Position numbers and translations under genes: made by a program
NCBI RefSeq assembly: GCF_900142655.1
Contig: NZ_FRBQ01000001.1
Span: 1,366,115 to 1,430,114, forward strand
Origin: Phytopseudomonas punonensis
GTDB lineage: Bacteria > Pseudomonadota > Gammaproteobacteria > Pseudomonadales > Pseudomonadaceae
DNA: 64,000 nt
Direction of reading: 5' to 3'
Part shown: positions 1 through 11,563 of the stretch, piece after piece
Layout of the letters: the number at the start of each line of letters is the position of its first letter
Numbering within the stretch: position 1 is the first letter of the stretch
The notes under the pieces: model-generated
Database searches by the model: none
What the model saw: only the letters and a program-made list of their open reading frames with translations
Told to the model about the DNA's origin: nothing

Positions 1-57
1 TAGTCTTTTGTGGATAAAATACTAAAGCCCTTAAAATACTTGGCCTACAGCCTGTCC

Positions 58-75
58 GTATATTTTTTGACCACC
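58..75 (+). repeat. 18-bp direct repeat, copy 1
   Basis: GTATATTTTTTGACCACC occurs here and again, identically, at 385-402 in the same orientation, 327 bp apart. It is not part of a gene. It could be a protein-binding site or the scar of a rearrangement; the sequence does not decide. Confidence 0.7.
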
Positions 76-88
76 CCGCCGGCCTCCT

Positions 89-111
89 CACGCTAAAAGG
101 TATTTAGCGTG
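89..111. other. Hairpin with 9-bp perfect stem
   Basis: CACGCTAAA (89-97) and TTTAGCGTG (103-111) are perfectly complementary around a 5-nt loop. No run of T follows on either strand, so an operator or an RNA structure is as likely as a terminator. Confidence 0.45.
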
Positions 112-384
112 CTAACAGAGGATTGGGTTAGGCGAGTGACGATCCGCGGGCCCCATGGGTTAACGCCGAAAACCCGATAAACAGCCATATACACAATTAC
201 AGTGATCGAACCTGTGGATAAGCTGGTCGCACATCTCTCAGGCCTTAGTTATCCGGTACCTTCAGCGCATTGCTCAGACTTTGATCAGCCACAGGAGCTT
301 ATTCACAACTATCCTGAGTAACAAGCTGAAAGACCTGTGGATATAGTTCTACAGCTATTGAAATCATTAGCTTGTAGCCGAGCA

Positions 385-402
385 GTATATTTTTTGACCA
401 CC
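385..402 (+). repeat. 18-bp direct repeat, copy 2
   Basis: Identical to 58-75. It lies about 50 bp before the tandem palindromes that precede the ParD-like gene, so a regulatory role for that operon is possible but unproven. Confidence 0.7.
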
Positions 403-450
403 TGCGTCAGGCCGATAATCTGAAAGCGCCACCGCTCACTTTAAATACAC

Positions 451-476
451 TATATGCTTCATATACGAAACGTATA
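451..476. promoter_or_regulatory. Two overlapping 15-bp palindromes, probable ParD-like operator
   Basis: TATATGCTTCATATA (451-465) and TATACGAAACGTATA (462-476) are both perfect 6-3-6 palindromes whose starts are 11 bp apart, about one helical turn. They end 13 bp before the ATG of a ribbon-helix-helix-type antitoxin gene. Tandem palindromes at this spacing are what such dimers usually bind when they repress their own operon. That this protein binds here is inference. Confidence 0.65.
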
Positions 477-489
477 GAGATAAATCACC

Positions 490-699
490 ATGGGTATCGT
501 CAACATCGAAGATGAGCTACACGACCAGATTCGCAAAGCGAGCGGCGTGTCGCACCGTTCCATCAATGCCCAGGCCGGGTTCTGGATCCGCATCGGCATG
601 CTTTGCGAAATGAACCCAACGCTAACGTTCAATGAAGTGATCATCTCTGAGCTGCGCGCTGCTGGCGTTACAACTCCAGCACAGGCCAAAACCGCATGA
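490..699 (+). CDS. ParD-like antitoxin-family protein
   Basis: A 69-residue acidic protein resembling the ParD_like family of type II antitoxins, small DNA-binding proteins that bind their own promoter. The N-terminus (VNIEDELHDQIRKASGVSHRSINAQ) fits a short strand followed by helices. Its stop overlaps the start of the methionine aminopeptidase gene by 4 bp (ATGA), so the two are translationally coupled. Two tandem palindromes sit just upstream. No classical ParE toxin follows; the partner position is taken by a peptidase. The Shine-Dalgarno signal is weak (AGAGA). Family assignment is fairly sure; antitoxin activity is not shown. Confidence 0.8.
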   Translation: MGIVNIEDELHDQIRKASGVSHRSINAQAGFWIRIGMLCEMNPTLTFNEVIISELRAAGVTTPAQAKTA

Positions 700-1463
700 T
701 CAAGAAGCCGGAAGAAATTGCCCTAATGGCCGAGTCCGGCAGGCTGCTGGCCTTGGTATTCACCCATCTGGATGGACTGGAGCTGCTGGGCATGTCGACC
801 ATGCAGGTAAACGAGATTGTGGATAACTTTATCGTCCACAACCTCAAGGCGCGGCCTGCCAGCAAAGGTCAATACGGCTATGCCTACGCCCTGAATGCCT
901 CACGTAACCACGTGGTCTGCCACGGCGTACCCAGCTCCAGCGAAATTCTGCAAAGCGGCGATCTGGTAAATTTCGATATCACCCTGGAGAAAAACGGCTA
1001 CATCGCCGACTCCAGCAAGACCTACTTGATCGGTGACGTGACCCCGGAAGCCACGCAGCTCGCCAAGGTCACCTACGAAGCCCTGTGGAAAGGTATCAGA
1101 GCCGTACGCCCAGGCGGCCGCCTGGGTGATATCGGCCACGCCATCGAGAAGCACGCCCGCGCACACGGCTATTCAGTGGTTCGCGAATACTGCGGCCACG
1201 GCATCGGCAAGCAAATGCACGAGGCGCCGGAAATACTGCACTGGGGTAAAGCCAATACCGGCCTGACGCTACGAGAAGGCATGACCTTCACCATCGAGCC
1301 GATGATCAATCAGGGCAAACCCGGCACCAAGACCCTGCGCGACGGCTGGACGGTGGTGACCCTCGACGGCCAGTTGTCTGCGCAGTTCGAACACACCGTT
1401 GCGGTCACGGCTGATGGCGTGCAGGTGCTGACCTTGCGACCGGATGAAACGCCGCTGCACTGA
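696..1463 (+). CDS. map: Type I methionine aminopeptidase (accessory copy)
   Basis: Removes the initiator methionine from nascent proteins using a two-metal centre. The 255-residue length is normal for the bacterial type I enzyme. All expected active-site residues are present: metal ligands D94 (NFDIT), D105 (IADSS), H168 (CGHGIG), E201 (TIEPM) and E232 (QFEHT), plus H76 (VCHGVP). It starts inside the end of the ParD-like gene (ATGA overlap) and so forms an operon with it. The housekeeping map gene of pseudomonads normally lies beside rpsB, so this is probably a second copy. A perfect DnaA box lies inside it at 818-826. Being coupled to an antitoxin-like gene is unusual for a peptidase. Confidence 0.93.
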   Translation: MIKKPEEIALMAESGRLLALVFTHLDGLELLGMSTMQVNEIVDNFIVHNLKARPASKGQYGYAYALNASRNHVVCHGVPSSSEILQSGDLVNFDITLEKNGYIADSSKTYLIGDVTPEATQLAKVTYEALWKGIRAVRPGGRLGDIGHAIEKHARAHGYSVVREYCGHGIGKQMHEAPEILHWGKANTGLTLREGMTFTIEPMINQGKPGTKTLRDGWTVVTLDGQLSAQFEHTVAVTADGVQVLTLRPDETPLH

Positions 1464-1516
1464 TAAGCATCAAGCGTTCCTGACGCCGAAAGGCGGAAGC
1501 GGCCGTTCTCGATCTC

Positions 1517-1584
1517 GTGGGAGGGGCTTCAGCCCCGAGCTCTTTAACCTAGTCAGGCACAATCGAGGCTAAAGCCTCTCCCAC
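1517..1584. repeat. REPIN-like pair of inverted REP hairpins
   Basis: GTGGGAGGGGCTTCAGCCCC at the left and GGCTAAAGCCTCTCCCAC at the right form two facing REP-type palindromes with outer complementary ends (GTGGGAGG/CCTCCCAC-like). The same layout recurs at 48437-48504. It lies between map and the end of the YczE-like gene and could also end transcription. Confidence 0.7.
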
Positions 1585-1672
1585 AAAAACTCTGCTCACC
1601 GACCGCTTCTGCCTTGTAGCAGCCTCTTTAATGTCGCCTAAAAAGATCGTGAACAGGCTTTTAGCTCGCAGG

Positions 1673-2320
1673 CTAGTTATCCAACCTCACCAGCACCCAC
1701 GGCAGCATCAGCTGGGTCAGCGGGCCGATACCGAAGGCGAACAGCAGAGTGCCGATACCCAGCACCTTGTAGCCAGCGAGCAGGGTGCCGACCAGCAGCA
1801 CGCTCAGCTCGATGGCGGTGCGCATGGAGCGCAGCGAATAACCGGTCACCCGGTGCAAGCCGGTCATCAAACCATCACGCGGCCCACGGCCCAGCTGGGC
1901 GCCGATATACAGCGCTGAGCCAAAACCGCAAAGCAGTACACCACCCAGGGTTAGCAGCAAACGCCATATGAAACCTTCCGGTGCTACCAGCAGCTGCAAG
2001 GTAAGGTCTGCCACCAGGCCGATCACAACGGCGTTGGCAATGGTGCCGAGGCCGGGGATTTCCCTTAGCGGAATCCACAGCAGCAGCACCAGAAAGGACA
2101 CACCAACGACAATCCAGCCAAAGCTCAACGGCAACAACTTGGCCAGGCCGACATGCAGCGCATCCCAGGGCGATAGCCCCAGGTTGCCGCGAATCATCAT
2201 CGCCATGGAAATGCCGAAGAAAGCCAGGCCGACGAACAGCTGCAGCAGACGTTGCGGCAGGTTGCCGGCACGCAATTGAGCCAGTGGCCCGAGTTGGACC
2301 AACGCAGGCTTGTCGCGCAT
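1673..2320 (-). CDS. YczE/YitT-type integral membrane protein
   Basis: A 215-residue hydrophobic protein with five or six predicted membrane segments (about residues 25-45, 55-78, 92-140 and 165-208), resembling the YczE/YyaS family of uncharacterised inner-membrane proteins. The conserved-looking N-terminal part has GNLGLSPWDALHVGL. Its ATG overlaps the glmS stop by one base (TAATG), so it is likely translated by ribosomes finishing glmS. The transported substrate, if any, is unknown. A REPIN-like repeat lies past its 3' end. Confidence 0.75.
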   Translation of the reverse strand: MRDKPALVQLGPLAQLRAGNLPQRLLQLFVGLAFFGISMAMMIRGNLGLSPWDALHVGLAKLLPLSFGWIVVGVSFLVLLLWIPLREIPGLGTIANAVVIGLVADLTLQLLVAPEGFIWRLLLTLGGVLLCGFGSALYIGAQLGRGPRDGLMTGLHRVTGYSLRSMRTAIELSVLLVGTLLAGYKVLGIGTLLFAFGIGPLTQLMLPWVLVRLDN

Positions 2321-4158
2321 TACTCCACCGTAACCGACTTGGCCAAGTTGCGTGGTTGGTCTACGTCAGTGCCGCGCAGCACGGCGACGTGGTACGACAG
2401 CAACTGCAGCGGCAGCGTGTAGAGAATCGGTGCCAGGGCGTCGTGAATATGCGGCATGTTCACCACGTGGGTGCCTTCGCCATTGCTCATGCCCGCCTGC
2501 TCGTCCGCGAACACCAGCAGCTCGCCGCCTCGGGCACGAACTACCTGCAGGTTGGACTTGAGCTTGTCGAGCAGCTCGTTGTTCGGCGCGATGGTAACCA
2601 CCGGCATGTCCGCATCCACCAGGGCCAGCGGGCCGTGTTTCAGCTCACCAGCTGGGTACGCTTCGGCGTGAATGTAGGAGATCTCTTTGAGTTTGAGAGC
2701 ACCTTCCATCGCCACCGGGTACTGAGCGCCGCGACCGAGGAACAGGGTGTGATGCTTCTCGGCGAACAGCTCGGAGACTTTCTCGACGATCTTGTCCATG
2801 GCCAGGGCTTCGTCCAGGCGGGCCGGCAGGCGGCGCAGCTCCTCGACGAGTTCGGCAGCCACGCCGGCTTCCAGGGTGCCTTTGATCTGGCCGATAGCCA
2901 GGGTCAGCAGCATCAGGCCGACCAGTTGCGTGGTGAAGGCCTTGGTGGAGGCGACGCCGATCTCAGGACCAGCGTGGGTCAGCAGGGTCAGGTCGGATTC
3001 GCGCACCAGCGAGCTGATGCCGACATTGCAGATAGCCAGGCTGGCCAGGTAGCCGCCGTCGGCCTTGGCATTGCGCAGCGCGGCCAGGGTGTCGGCGGTT
3101 TCACCGGACTGAGAAATGCTCACGAACAGGGTGTCCGGCTGCACTGCCACGCGGCGATAACGGAACTCGCTGGCCACTTCGACCTGGCAGGGAATGCCCG
3201 CCAGACCTTCGAGCCAGTAACGGGCGACCATACCTGCGTGGTAGCTGGTACCGCAGGCGACGATCTGCACGTTGCGCACCTTGGCAAATAGCTCGGCGGC
3301 TTGCGGGCCGAAAGCCTGCACCAGCACATGGTCAGTGCCCAGGCGGCCTTCCAGCGTGCGCTGCACGACGGTGGGCTGCTCGTGAATTTCCTTGAGCATG
3401 AAGTGGCGGAACGCGCCCTTGTCGGCAGCATCAGCGCCTTCGTGGTACTGCACCACTTCTCGTTGCACCACATTGCCGTCTGTGTCCCAGACTTGCACGC
3501 TGTCACGCTGGATCTCGGCGATATCGCCTTCTTCCAGGTACATGAAACGGTCGGTGACCTGGCGCAGAGCAAGCTGATCGGAGGCGAGGAAGTTCTCACC
3601 AAGACCGAGGCCTACCACCAGCGGGCTGCCACTGCGCGCGGCAAGCAAGCGATCAGGGCGAGCGGCGCTGATCACGGCCAGGCCGTAAGCACCCTGGAGC
3701 TGCTTGACCACCTCCTTCAGCGCGTTCGCGAGGTCGCTATGGGTTTTCAGCGTGTAATCGAGCAGGTGCACGATCACTTCGGTATCGGTATCGGAACTGA
3801 AGGTATAACCCAGGCCCTGCAGACGCTCACGCAGTGGGCCGTGGTTTTCGATGATGCCGTTGTGCACCACGGCCAGCTGATCACCGGAGAAGTGTGGGTG
3901 AGCGTTGTTCTCGGTCGGTACACCATGGGTGGCCCAGCGGGTGTGGGCGATACCCAGTCGGCCTGGCAACGGCTCGGTATTCAGCGCGCTTTCCAGCTCG
4001 CTGACCTTGCCTACGCGGCGGCGACGCTGCAGCGTGCCCATATCATCGACCAGCGCCACGCCGGCGCTGTCGTAACCGCGGTACTCGAGGCGCTTGAGAC
4101 CCTCGACCAGCACAGCAGTGATGTTGCGTTCGGCAATGGCGCCTACGATGCCACACAT
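2320..4158 (-). CDS. glmS: Glutamine-fructose-6-phosphate aminotransferase (isomerizing)
   Basis: Makes glucosamine-6-phosphate from fructose-6-phosphate and glutamine, the first committed step to UDP-GlcNAc for peptidoglycan and lipopolysaccharide. The 612-residue protein begins MCGIVGAI, so Cys2 is available as the glutaminase nucleophile after Met removal. The N-terminal glutaminase has YDSAGVAL and HTRWATHG; the C-terminal half carries two SIS domains ([32 protein letters not shown]) and ends in SVTVE. It follows glmR by 10 bp and is coupled to the downstream YczE-like gene by a one-base overlap. Confidence 0.97.
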   Translation of the reverse strand: MCGIVGAIAERNITAVLVEGLKRLEYRGYDSAGVALVDDMGTLQRRRRVGKVSELESALNTEPLPGRLGIAHTRWATHGVPTENNAHPHFSGDQLAVVHNGIIENHGPLRERLQGLGYTFSSDTDTEVIVHLLDYTLKTHSDLANALKEVVKQLQGAYGLAVISAARPDRLLAARSGSPLVVGLGLGENFLASDQLALRQVTDRFMYLEEGDIAEIQRDSVQVWDTDGNVVQREVVQYHEGADAADKGAFRHFMLKEIHEQPTVVQRTLEGRLGTDHVLVQAFGPQAAELFAKVRNVQIVACGTSYHAGMVARYWLEGLAGIPCQVEVASEFRYRRVAVQPDTLFVSISQSGETADTLAALRNAKADGGYLASLAICNVGISSLVRESDLTLLTHAGPEIGVASTKAFTTQLVGLMLLTLAIGQIKGTLEAGVAAELVEELRRLPARLDEALAMDKIVEKVSELFAEKHHTLFLGRGAQYPVAMEGALKLKEISYIHAEAYPAGELKHGPLALVDADMPVVTIAPNNELLDKLKSNLQVVRARGGELLVFADEQAGMSNGEGTHVVNMPHIHDALAPILYTLPLQLLSYHVAVLRGTDVDQPRNLAKSVTVE

Positions 4159-4168
4159 AGCGTTCTCC

Positions 4169-4942
4169 TCAGGTAGCGTCAGCTACCGCGCAGATCAACT
4201 GGATCCCGCGGGCTAAAAGTTGTTCACGCGCCTCATCAGTCAGGCGCTCGTCAGTAATAAGAGTGTGCACGCTGCTCCACGGCAGCTCGAGGTTGGGGAT
4301 GCGGCGGCCAATCTTGTCGCTCTCGACCATCACAATCACTTCACGGGCCACCTCGGCCATCACCCGTGACAGGCCCAGCAATTCATTGAACGTGGTGGTA
4401 CCGCGCTGCAAATCGATGCCGTCAGCACCGATGAACAGCTGGTCGAAATCATAGGAGCGCAGCACCTGCTCGGCGACTTGGCCTTGGAATGAGTCTGAAT
4501 GTGGGTCCCAGGTGCCGCCGGTCATCAGCAGCACCGGCTCGTGCTCGATGTCGCGCAGGGCGTTGGCCACGTTCAGCGAGTTGGTCATCACCACCAGGCC
4601 GGGCTTGTGGCCCAACTCCGGAATCATCGCCGCCGTGGTGGTGCCGCTGTCGATGATGATCCGCGCATGCTCGCGAATCCGCGCCACTCCGGCACGGGCG
4701 ATGGCCTGCTTGTAGCGGGAAATCGGCTGACTGCTCTCGACGATCAGCTCCTGGGGCAACGGCACGGCGCCGCCATAGCGGCGTAGCAGCAGGCCATTGG
4801 TCTCCAGGGCGGCGAGGTCTTTGCGGATGGTCACTTCAGAGGTGGCGAAGCGCTTGGCCAACGCATCCACGCTCACCTCGCCCTGCTCGGCGAGCAAGGC
4901 AAGAATGGTGTGACGACGTTGCGGAGTGTTGCGTTTCGACAT
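4169..4942 (-). CDS. glmR: DeoR-family transcriptional regulator, GlmR type
   Basis: A 257-residue DeoR/GlpR-type repressor with an N-terminal winged helix ([37 protein letters not shown], about residues 22-58) and a C-terminal sugar-phosphate sensing domain ([32 protein letters not shown]). It stands directly before glmS and after glmU, the position of GlmR in pseudomonads, so control of amino-sugar synthesis by a phosphorylated sugar is the natural reading. A candidate operator lies immediately upstream of its start. The exact ligand cannot be seen from sequence. Confidence 0.88.
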   Translation of the reverse strand: MSKRNTPQRRHTILALLAEQGEVSVDALAKRFATSEVTIRKDLAALETNGLLLRRYGGAVPLPQELIVESSQPISRYKQAIARAGVARIREHARIIIDSGTTTAAMIPELGHKPGLVVMTNSLNVANALRDIEHEPVLLMTGGTWDPHSDSFQGQVAEQVLRSYDFDQLFIGADGIDLQRGTTTFNELLGLSRVMAEVAREVIVMVESDKIGRRIPNLELPWSSVHTLITDERLTDEAREQLLARGIQLICAVADAT

Positions 4943-4948
4943 GCCTAA

Positions 4949-4983
4949 GTTTCGATTCGAAAGATAATAGCTCGAATCAAAAC
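4949..4983. promoter_or_regulatory. Candidate operator of the DeoR-type regulator
   Basis: GTTTCGATTCGAAAG (4949-4963) and GCTCGAATCAAAAC (4970-4983) form an imperfect inverted repeat just 5' of the regulator start. Each arm contains a TTCGAATC-type or TCGATTCGA-type core. Its place suggests autoregulation and control of glmS by read-through. Binding is inferred. Confidence 0.45.
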
Positions 4984-5017
4984 CTAATGAAGCTTCGCTG
5001 TCAAGAAACTCGTGTGC

Positions 5018-5070
5018 TGTGGATAACAGAAGTCTTCTCGAACTGCAGCCAGAAGATCAAGTTATCCACA
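5018..5070. promoter_or_regulatory. Pair of perfect inverted DnaA boxes
   Basis: TGTGGATAA at 5018-5026 and TTATCCACA at 5062-5070 are both perfect 9-mers in opposite orientation. They lie between the glmU stop and the glmR start. They may bind DnaA for titration or tie glmR-glmS transcription to DnaA. Confidence 0.65.
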
Positions 5071-5079
5071 GAAAGAAGA

Positions 5080-6444
5080 CTACTTCTGCTTTTTGGTCGG
5101 ACGCTGCCAGCCTTCGATATTGCGCTGGCGACCGCGGGCCACGGCAAGGTTGTTGTCCGGCACATTCGAGGTGATCACCGAACCTGCTGCGGTGGTAACG
5201 CCATCGCCCAGCGTGACGGGCGCCACCAGTGCGCTGTTGGAGCCGATAAACACGTCTTCACCCATGACGGTACGGTGCTTGTTGGCGCCGTCGTAATTAC
5301 AGGTGATGGTGCCGGCGCCGATATTGGTCCGCGCGCCTATCTCGGCGTCGCCCAGGTATGTGAGATGACCGGCCTTGGCGCCCTCGCCCAGCACGGCGTT
5401 CTTTAGCTCCACGAAGTTACCCACATGGGCTTTAGCGCCGAGCACGCTGCCAGGACGCAGGCGGGCGAACGGGCCGCAATCGGCGCCCTCACCCACTTCG
5501 GCACCTTCCAGATGGCTGTTGGCTTTGACGATGGCTCCCTTGCGCAGGGTGCTGTCCTTGATCACGCAGTTCGGGCCGATCTGTACATCGTCTTCGATGA
5601 CCACGCGGCCTTCGAGAATCACGTTTATGTCGATGGTCACGTCGCGGCCCACGGTCACGTCACCACGCACATCGAAGCGGTGTGGGTCGCGCAGTGTCAC
5701 ACCTTGAGCCATCAGGCGGCGGGCAACGAGTTGCTGGTAATGACATTCCAGCTGCGACAGCTGGATACGGTCGTTGGCACCCAGCACTTCCATCTCGTCC
5801 GCGGCACGCTCGGTGGCAACCACCAGGCCGTCGGCCACAGCCATGGCGATCACGTCGGTCAGGTAGTACTCGCCCTGAGCATTGCTGTTCGACAGCCGCC
5901 CCAGCCAGTCGGCCAAACGCTTGCCAGGCACGGCGAGAATGCCCGTGTTGCCTTCGCGGATCTGACGCTGCGCTTCGCTGGCATCCTTATGTTCGACGAT
6001 AGCCTGCACCACGCTCCTATCGTCACGAACGATGCGGCCGTAGCCAGTCGGGTCGGCAAGCTCGACGGTGAGCAGGCCCAGCTGGTTATCACCCACCAGC
6101 TCCAGCAAGCGCTGCAGCGTGGCGGTCTCGATCAGCGGCACGTCACCGTAGAGGATCAACACGGTATCGGCACTGAGCTGCGGCAGCGCCTGCGCAACGG
6201 CATGGCCAGTACCAAGCTGCTCGGCCTGGATAACGAAATTCAGATCATCAGCGGCCAGTCGCTCGCGTACTTTCTCGGCGCCATGGCCGATCACCACCTG
6301 AATGCTCTGCGGCTGCAGGCTGCGAGCGGTGTCGACGACGTGACCGAGCATGGGCTTGTCGGCCACCGGGTGCAGGACCTTGGGCAGAGCGGAGCGCATG
6401 CGGGTGCCTTGGCCGGCGGCGAGAATGACGATATCGAGGGACAT
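5080..6444 (-). CDS. glmU: Bifunctional GlmU, N-acetyltransferase and uridylyltransferase
   Basis: Acetylates glucosamine-1-phosphate and then transfers UMP to give UDP-GlcNAc. The N-terminal pyrophosphorylase shows [19 protein letters not shown] near residues 8-26; the C-terminal part is a left-handed beta-helix with hexapeptide repeats ([29 protein letters not shown]). I chose the ATG at 6444 ([11 protein letters not shown]), giving 454 residues, the usual length; an upstream in-frame ATG at 6486 would add 14 unconserved residues. It is upstream of glmR and glmS on the same strand but separated from them by DnaA boxes and a likely promoter region. Confidence 0.96.
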   Translation of the reverse strand: MSLDIVILAAGQGTRMRSALPKVLHPVADKPMLGHVVDTARSLQPQSIQVVIGHGAEKVRERLAADDLNFVIQAEQLGTGHAVAQALPQLSADTVLILYGDVPLIETATLQRLLELVGDNQLGLLTVELADPTGYGRIVRDDRSVVQAIVEHKDASEAQRQIREGNTGILAVPGKRLADWLGRLSNSNAQGEYYLTDVIAMAVADGLVVATERAADEMEVLGANDRIQLSQLECHYQQLVARRLMAQGVTLRDPHRFDVRGDVTVGRDVTIDINVILEGRVVIEDDVQIGPNCVIKDSTLRKGAIVKANSHLEGAEVGEGADCGPFARLRPGSVLGAKAHVGNFVELKNAVLGEGAKAGHLTYLGDAEIGARTNIGAGTITCNYDGANKHRTVMGEDVFIGSNSALVAPVTLGDGVTTAAGSVITSNVPDNNLAVARGRQRNIEGWQRPTKKQK

Positions 6445-6526
6445 GGGCAGATCCAGATCAACGAGAGCGGAAAGAAAGGGATTCACAGCAATCCGTTGCG
6501 TGAGTGTCGATCAGTGAAGAGTCCAT

Positions 6527-6565
6527 CGTGGCTGAAGCCGCTCCCACGTGATCGGGTTATCCACA
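6527..6565. repeat. Single REP-like palindrome followed by a DnaA box
   Basis: CGTGGCTGAAGCCGCTCCCA begins at 6527 and belongs to the same REP family as 1517-1584 and 59380-59410. A perfect DnaA box TTATCCACA follows at 6557-6565. Both lie between the atp terminator and glmU. Confidence 0.6.
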
Positions 6566-6588
6566 ACGTCGGTTAAATCGCGGGCAAG

Positions 6589-6616
6589 AAAAAGGGTAGC
6601 CAAGGCTACCCTTTTT
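6589..6616 (-). terminator. Intrinsic terminator of the atp operon
   Basis: A perfect hairpin with arms AAAAAGGGTAGCC and GGCTACCCTTTTT around a 2-nt loop. On the minus strand it is followed by a T-rich tail, 27 bp past the atpC stop. Confidence 0.9.
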
Positions 6617-6642
6617 CCAAGCAACGATGAAGAGCGTCGGTA

Positions 6643-7071
6643 TCAGCTACCGCCGAACTTCTTGCGCAGTTGCTGGACGGTGCGCAGCTGGGCTGCGGCC
6701 TCGGCCAGACGAGCAGCGGCGGAACCGTAGTCGAACTCGGAACCTTGCTCACTCAGCGCTTTCTCAGCAGCCTTGACGGCTTCCTGAGCGGAGGCTTCAT
6801 CCAGGTCAGCAGCGCGCTGCACGGTGTCGGCAAGAACCTTGACCATGCTTGGCTGCACTTCCAGGAAGCCACCAGAGATGTAGTACACCTCAGTATCGCC
6901 ACCCTGCTTGACCAGACGAATCGGGCCCGGCTTGAGGTCGGTGATCAGCGGCGCGTGGCCCGGAGTGATACCAAGATCACCCAGGTTGCCGTGCGCAATG
7001 ACCATCTCGACCAGACCGGAGAAGATCTCGCCTTCTGCGCTGACGATGTCGCAATGGACTGTCATAGCCAT
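6643..7071 (-). CDS. atpC: ATP synthase F1 subunit epsilon
   Basis: Part of the central stalk of F1; links catalysis to the c-ring and can inhibit ATP hydrolysis. 142 residues, the usual size. It has the beta-sandwich motif [21 protein letters not shown] and a C-terminal helical hairpin. I took the ATG at 7071 ([19 protein letters not shown]) because it matches the family start and has GAGG upstream; an earlier in-frame ATG at 7107 would overlap the end region of atpD spacing. Last gene of the operon, followed by a strong terminator. Confidence 0.95.
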   Translation of the reverse strand: MAMTVHCDIVSAEGEIFSGLVEMVIAHGNLGDLGITPGHAPLITDLKPGPIRLVKQGGDTEVYYISGGFLEVQPSMVKVLADTVQRAADLDEASAQEAVKAAEKALSEQGSEFDYGSAAARLAEAAAQLRTVQQLRKKFGGS

Positions 7072-7113
7072 ATCTAGCCTCACGTAAGCGCCCGTTGCCG
7101 GGCGCACGGGTGA

Positions 7114-8535
<1,422 letters not shown>

Positions 8536-9396
8536 TTAAACCGCGGCAGCGCCGCCGACGATTTCCGAAATTTCCTGGGTGATCGCTGCCTGACGTGCCT
8601 TGTTGTAAACCAACTGCAGGTCTTTGATGATGTCGCCAGCGTTGTCGGTGGCGTTCTTCATCGCGATCATCCGCGCGGCCTGTTCGGCTGCGTTGTTCTC
8701 GACCACTGCCTGGTACACCTGCGACTCCACGTAACGCACCATCAGCCCGTCAAGCAGCTGCTTGGCGTCGGGTTCGTACAAGTAGTCCCAGTGGTGCTTC
8801 AGCTCCTGATCCGAGTCGGCCACCAGTGGAATCAACTGCTCCACGGTCGGCTTCTGGGTCATGGTATTGATGAACTTGTTGGAAACCACGGACAAACGGT
8901 CGATGCGCCCTTCCAGGTAAGCATCGAGCATCACCTTGACGCTGCCGATCAGATCATTGATCGACGGCTCTTCGCCCAGATGACTGATCGCAGCGACCAC
9001 GTTGCCACCAAAGTTGCGGAAGAATGCCGCCCCTTTGCTACCAACCACGCAGAGATCGATCTCCACGCCGCGCTCGCGATTTGCCGACATGTCCTTGACC
9101 AGGGCCTTGAACAGGTTGGTATTCAAGCCACCGCACAGACCACGGTCCGAACTCACCACCACGTAACCAACGCGCTTTACTTCGCGTTCGATCATGAAGG
9201 GATGACGGTATTCCGGGTTGGCGTTGGCCAGATGACCAATTACCTGGCGGATACGCTCCGCGTAGGGACGGCTAGCAGCCATGCGCATTTGTGCCTTGCG
9301 CATTTTGCTGACCGCCACTTTTTCCATGGCGCTGGTGATCTTTTGCGTGCTTTTGATGCTCGCAATCTTGCTGCGAATCTCTTTTGCGCCTGCCAT
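8536..9396 (-). CDS. atpG: ATP synthase F1 subunit gamma
   Basis: Rotor shaft of F1. The 286-residue protein has the characteristic N-terminal helix ([20 protein letters not shown]) and C-terminal helix ([16 protein letters not shown]...[15 protein letters not shown]) that form the coiled coil inside the alpha3beta3 ring, with [11 protein letters not shown] between. Position between atpA and atpD is canonical. Confidence 0.97.
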   Translation of the reverse strand: MAGAKEIRSKIASIKSTQKITSAMEKVAVSKMRKAQMRMAASRPYAERIRQVIGHLANANPEYRHPFMIEREVKRVGYVVVSSDRGLCGGLNTNLFKALVKDMSANRERGVEIDLCVVGSKGAAFFRNFGGNVVAAISHLGEEPSINDLIGSVKVMLDAYLEGRIDRLSVVSNKFINTMTQKPTVEQLIPLVADSDQELKHHWDYLYEPDAKQLLDGLMVRYVESQVYQAVVENNAAEQAARMIAMKNATDNAGDIIKDLQLVYNKARQAAITQEISEIVGGAAAV

Positions 9397-9446
9397 TTCA
9401 CACCTATCGGGTTAGCAGGCGGGCGTCTTTCGACGCCCGCTGCGGC

Positions 9447-10991
<1,545 letters not shown>

Positions 10992-11012
10992 AGCTCTGCT
11001 GCCCCTTCAAAC

Positions 11013-11549
11013 TCAAGATTTCAATGCTTCGGCCAGCTTCGCGATTTTGCCGCGAACTGAGCCATCGATAACCAGGTCGCCGGCGCGAATCACGACACCA
11101 CCAATCAAGGCGGCGTCCTCCGCAGCATGCAGGCGCACTTCCCGGCCGAGCCGTGCACTGAGAACCTTGGCGAGTTTGTCTTGCTGTTCGTCGTTCAATG
11201 CGAAGGCACTGGTCACGTCCACGTCGATCGACTTTTCCTGTTCGGCCTTGTACAGCTCGAACAGCGAGAAGATTTCCGGCAACAGGGCCAGACGATCGTT
11301 CTCAGCGACAACGTGAATGAAATTGCCTACCTGGGCATTGAACTTGTCACCACACACCTCGATGAAGGTGGTGGCCTTGTCTGTACTCGTCAAACGCGGG
11401 GCCTTGAACACGCGCTGCAGGGTGGCGTCTTGCGACACCGCCGCTGCCAGGCCGAGCATGGCTGACCAATTGGCCAGCTGCTGGTGAGCCTGGGCGTATT
11501 CGAAGGCCGCCTTGGCGTAAGGTCGGGCCAACGTGGTCAGTTCTGCCAT
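11013..11549 (-). CDS. atpH: ATP synthase subunit delta
   Basis: Joins the peripheral stalk (b dimer) to the top of F1. 178 residues with the N-terminal helical bundle ([17 protein letters not shown]) and the C-terminal signature [22 protein letters not shown]. Lies 14 bp after atpF, with which it is co-transcribed. Confidence 0.96.
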   Translation of the reverse strand: MAELTTLARPYAKAAFEYAQAHQQLANWSAMLGLAAAVSQDATLQRVFKAPRLTSTDKATTFIEVCGDKFNAQVGNFIHVVAENDRLALLPEIFSLFELYKAEQEKSIDVDVTSAFALNDEQQDKLAKVLSARLGREVRLHAAEDAALIGGVVIRAGDLVIDGSVRGKIAKLAEALKS

Positions 11550-11563
11550 GATCGCGCCCTCGC

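Larger units (their letters stand above)
1..489. other. Left-edge intergenic region with DnaA-box cluster
   Basis: No convincing gene is seen here. The stretch is richer in A+T than the flanking genes and holds DnaA boxes: TGTGGATAA at 9-17 and 213-221 (perfect, minus orientation), TTATTCACA at 299-307 (fits TTATNCACA), and a one-mismatch box at 336-344. It also carries an 18-bp direct repeat, a 9-bp-stem hairpin at 89-111 and, at its right end, the palindromes before the ParD-like gene. The upstream gene lies outside the window. Confidence 0.6.

Noticed and set aside
58..402. Insertion sequence or phage attachment site bounded by the 18-bp repeats
   Set aside because: The 309 bp between the repeats hold no transposase or integrase and no inverted ends; kept only as a direct repeat.
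905..920. parS-like ACCACGTGGT in map
   Set aside because: It lacks the TGTT and AACA outer parts needed for ParB; only the inner CACGTG palindrome is shared.
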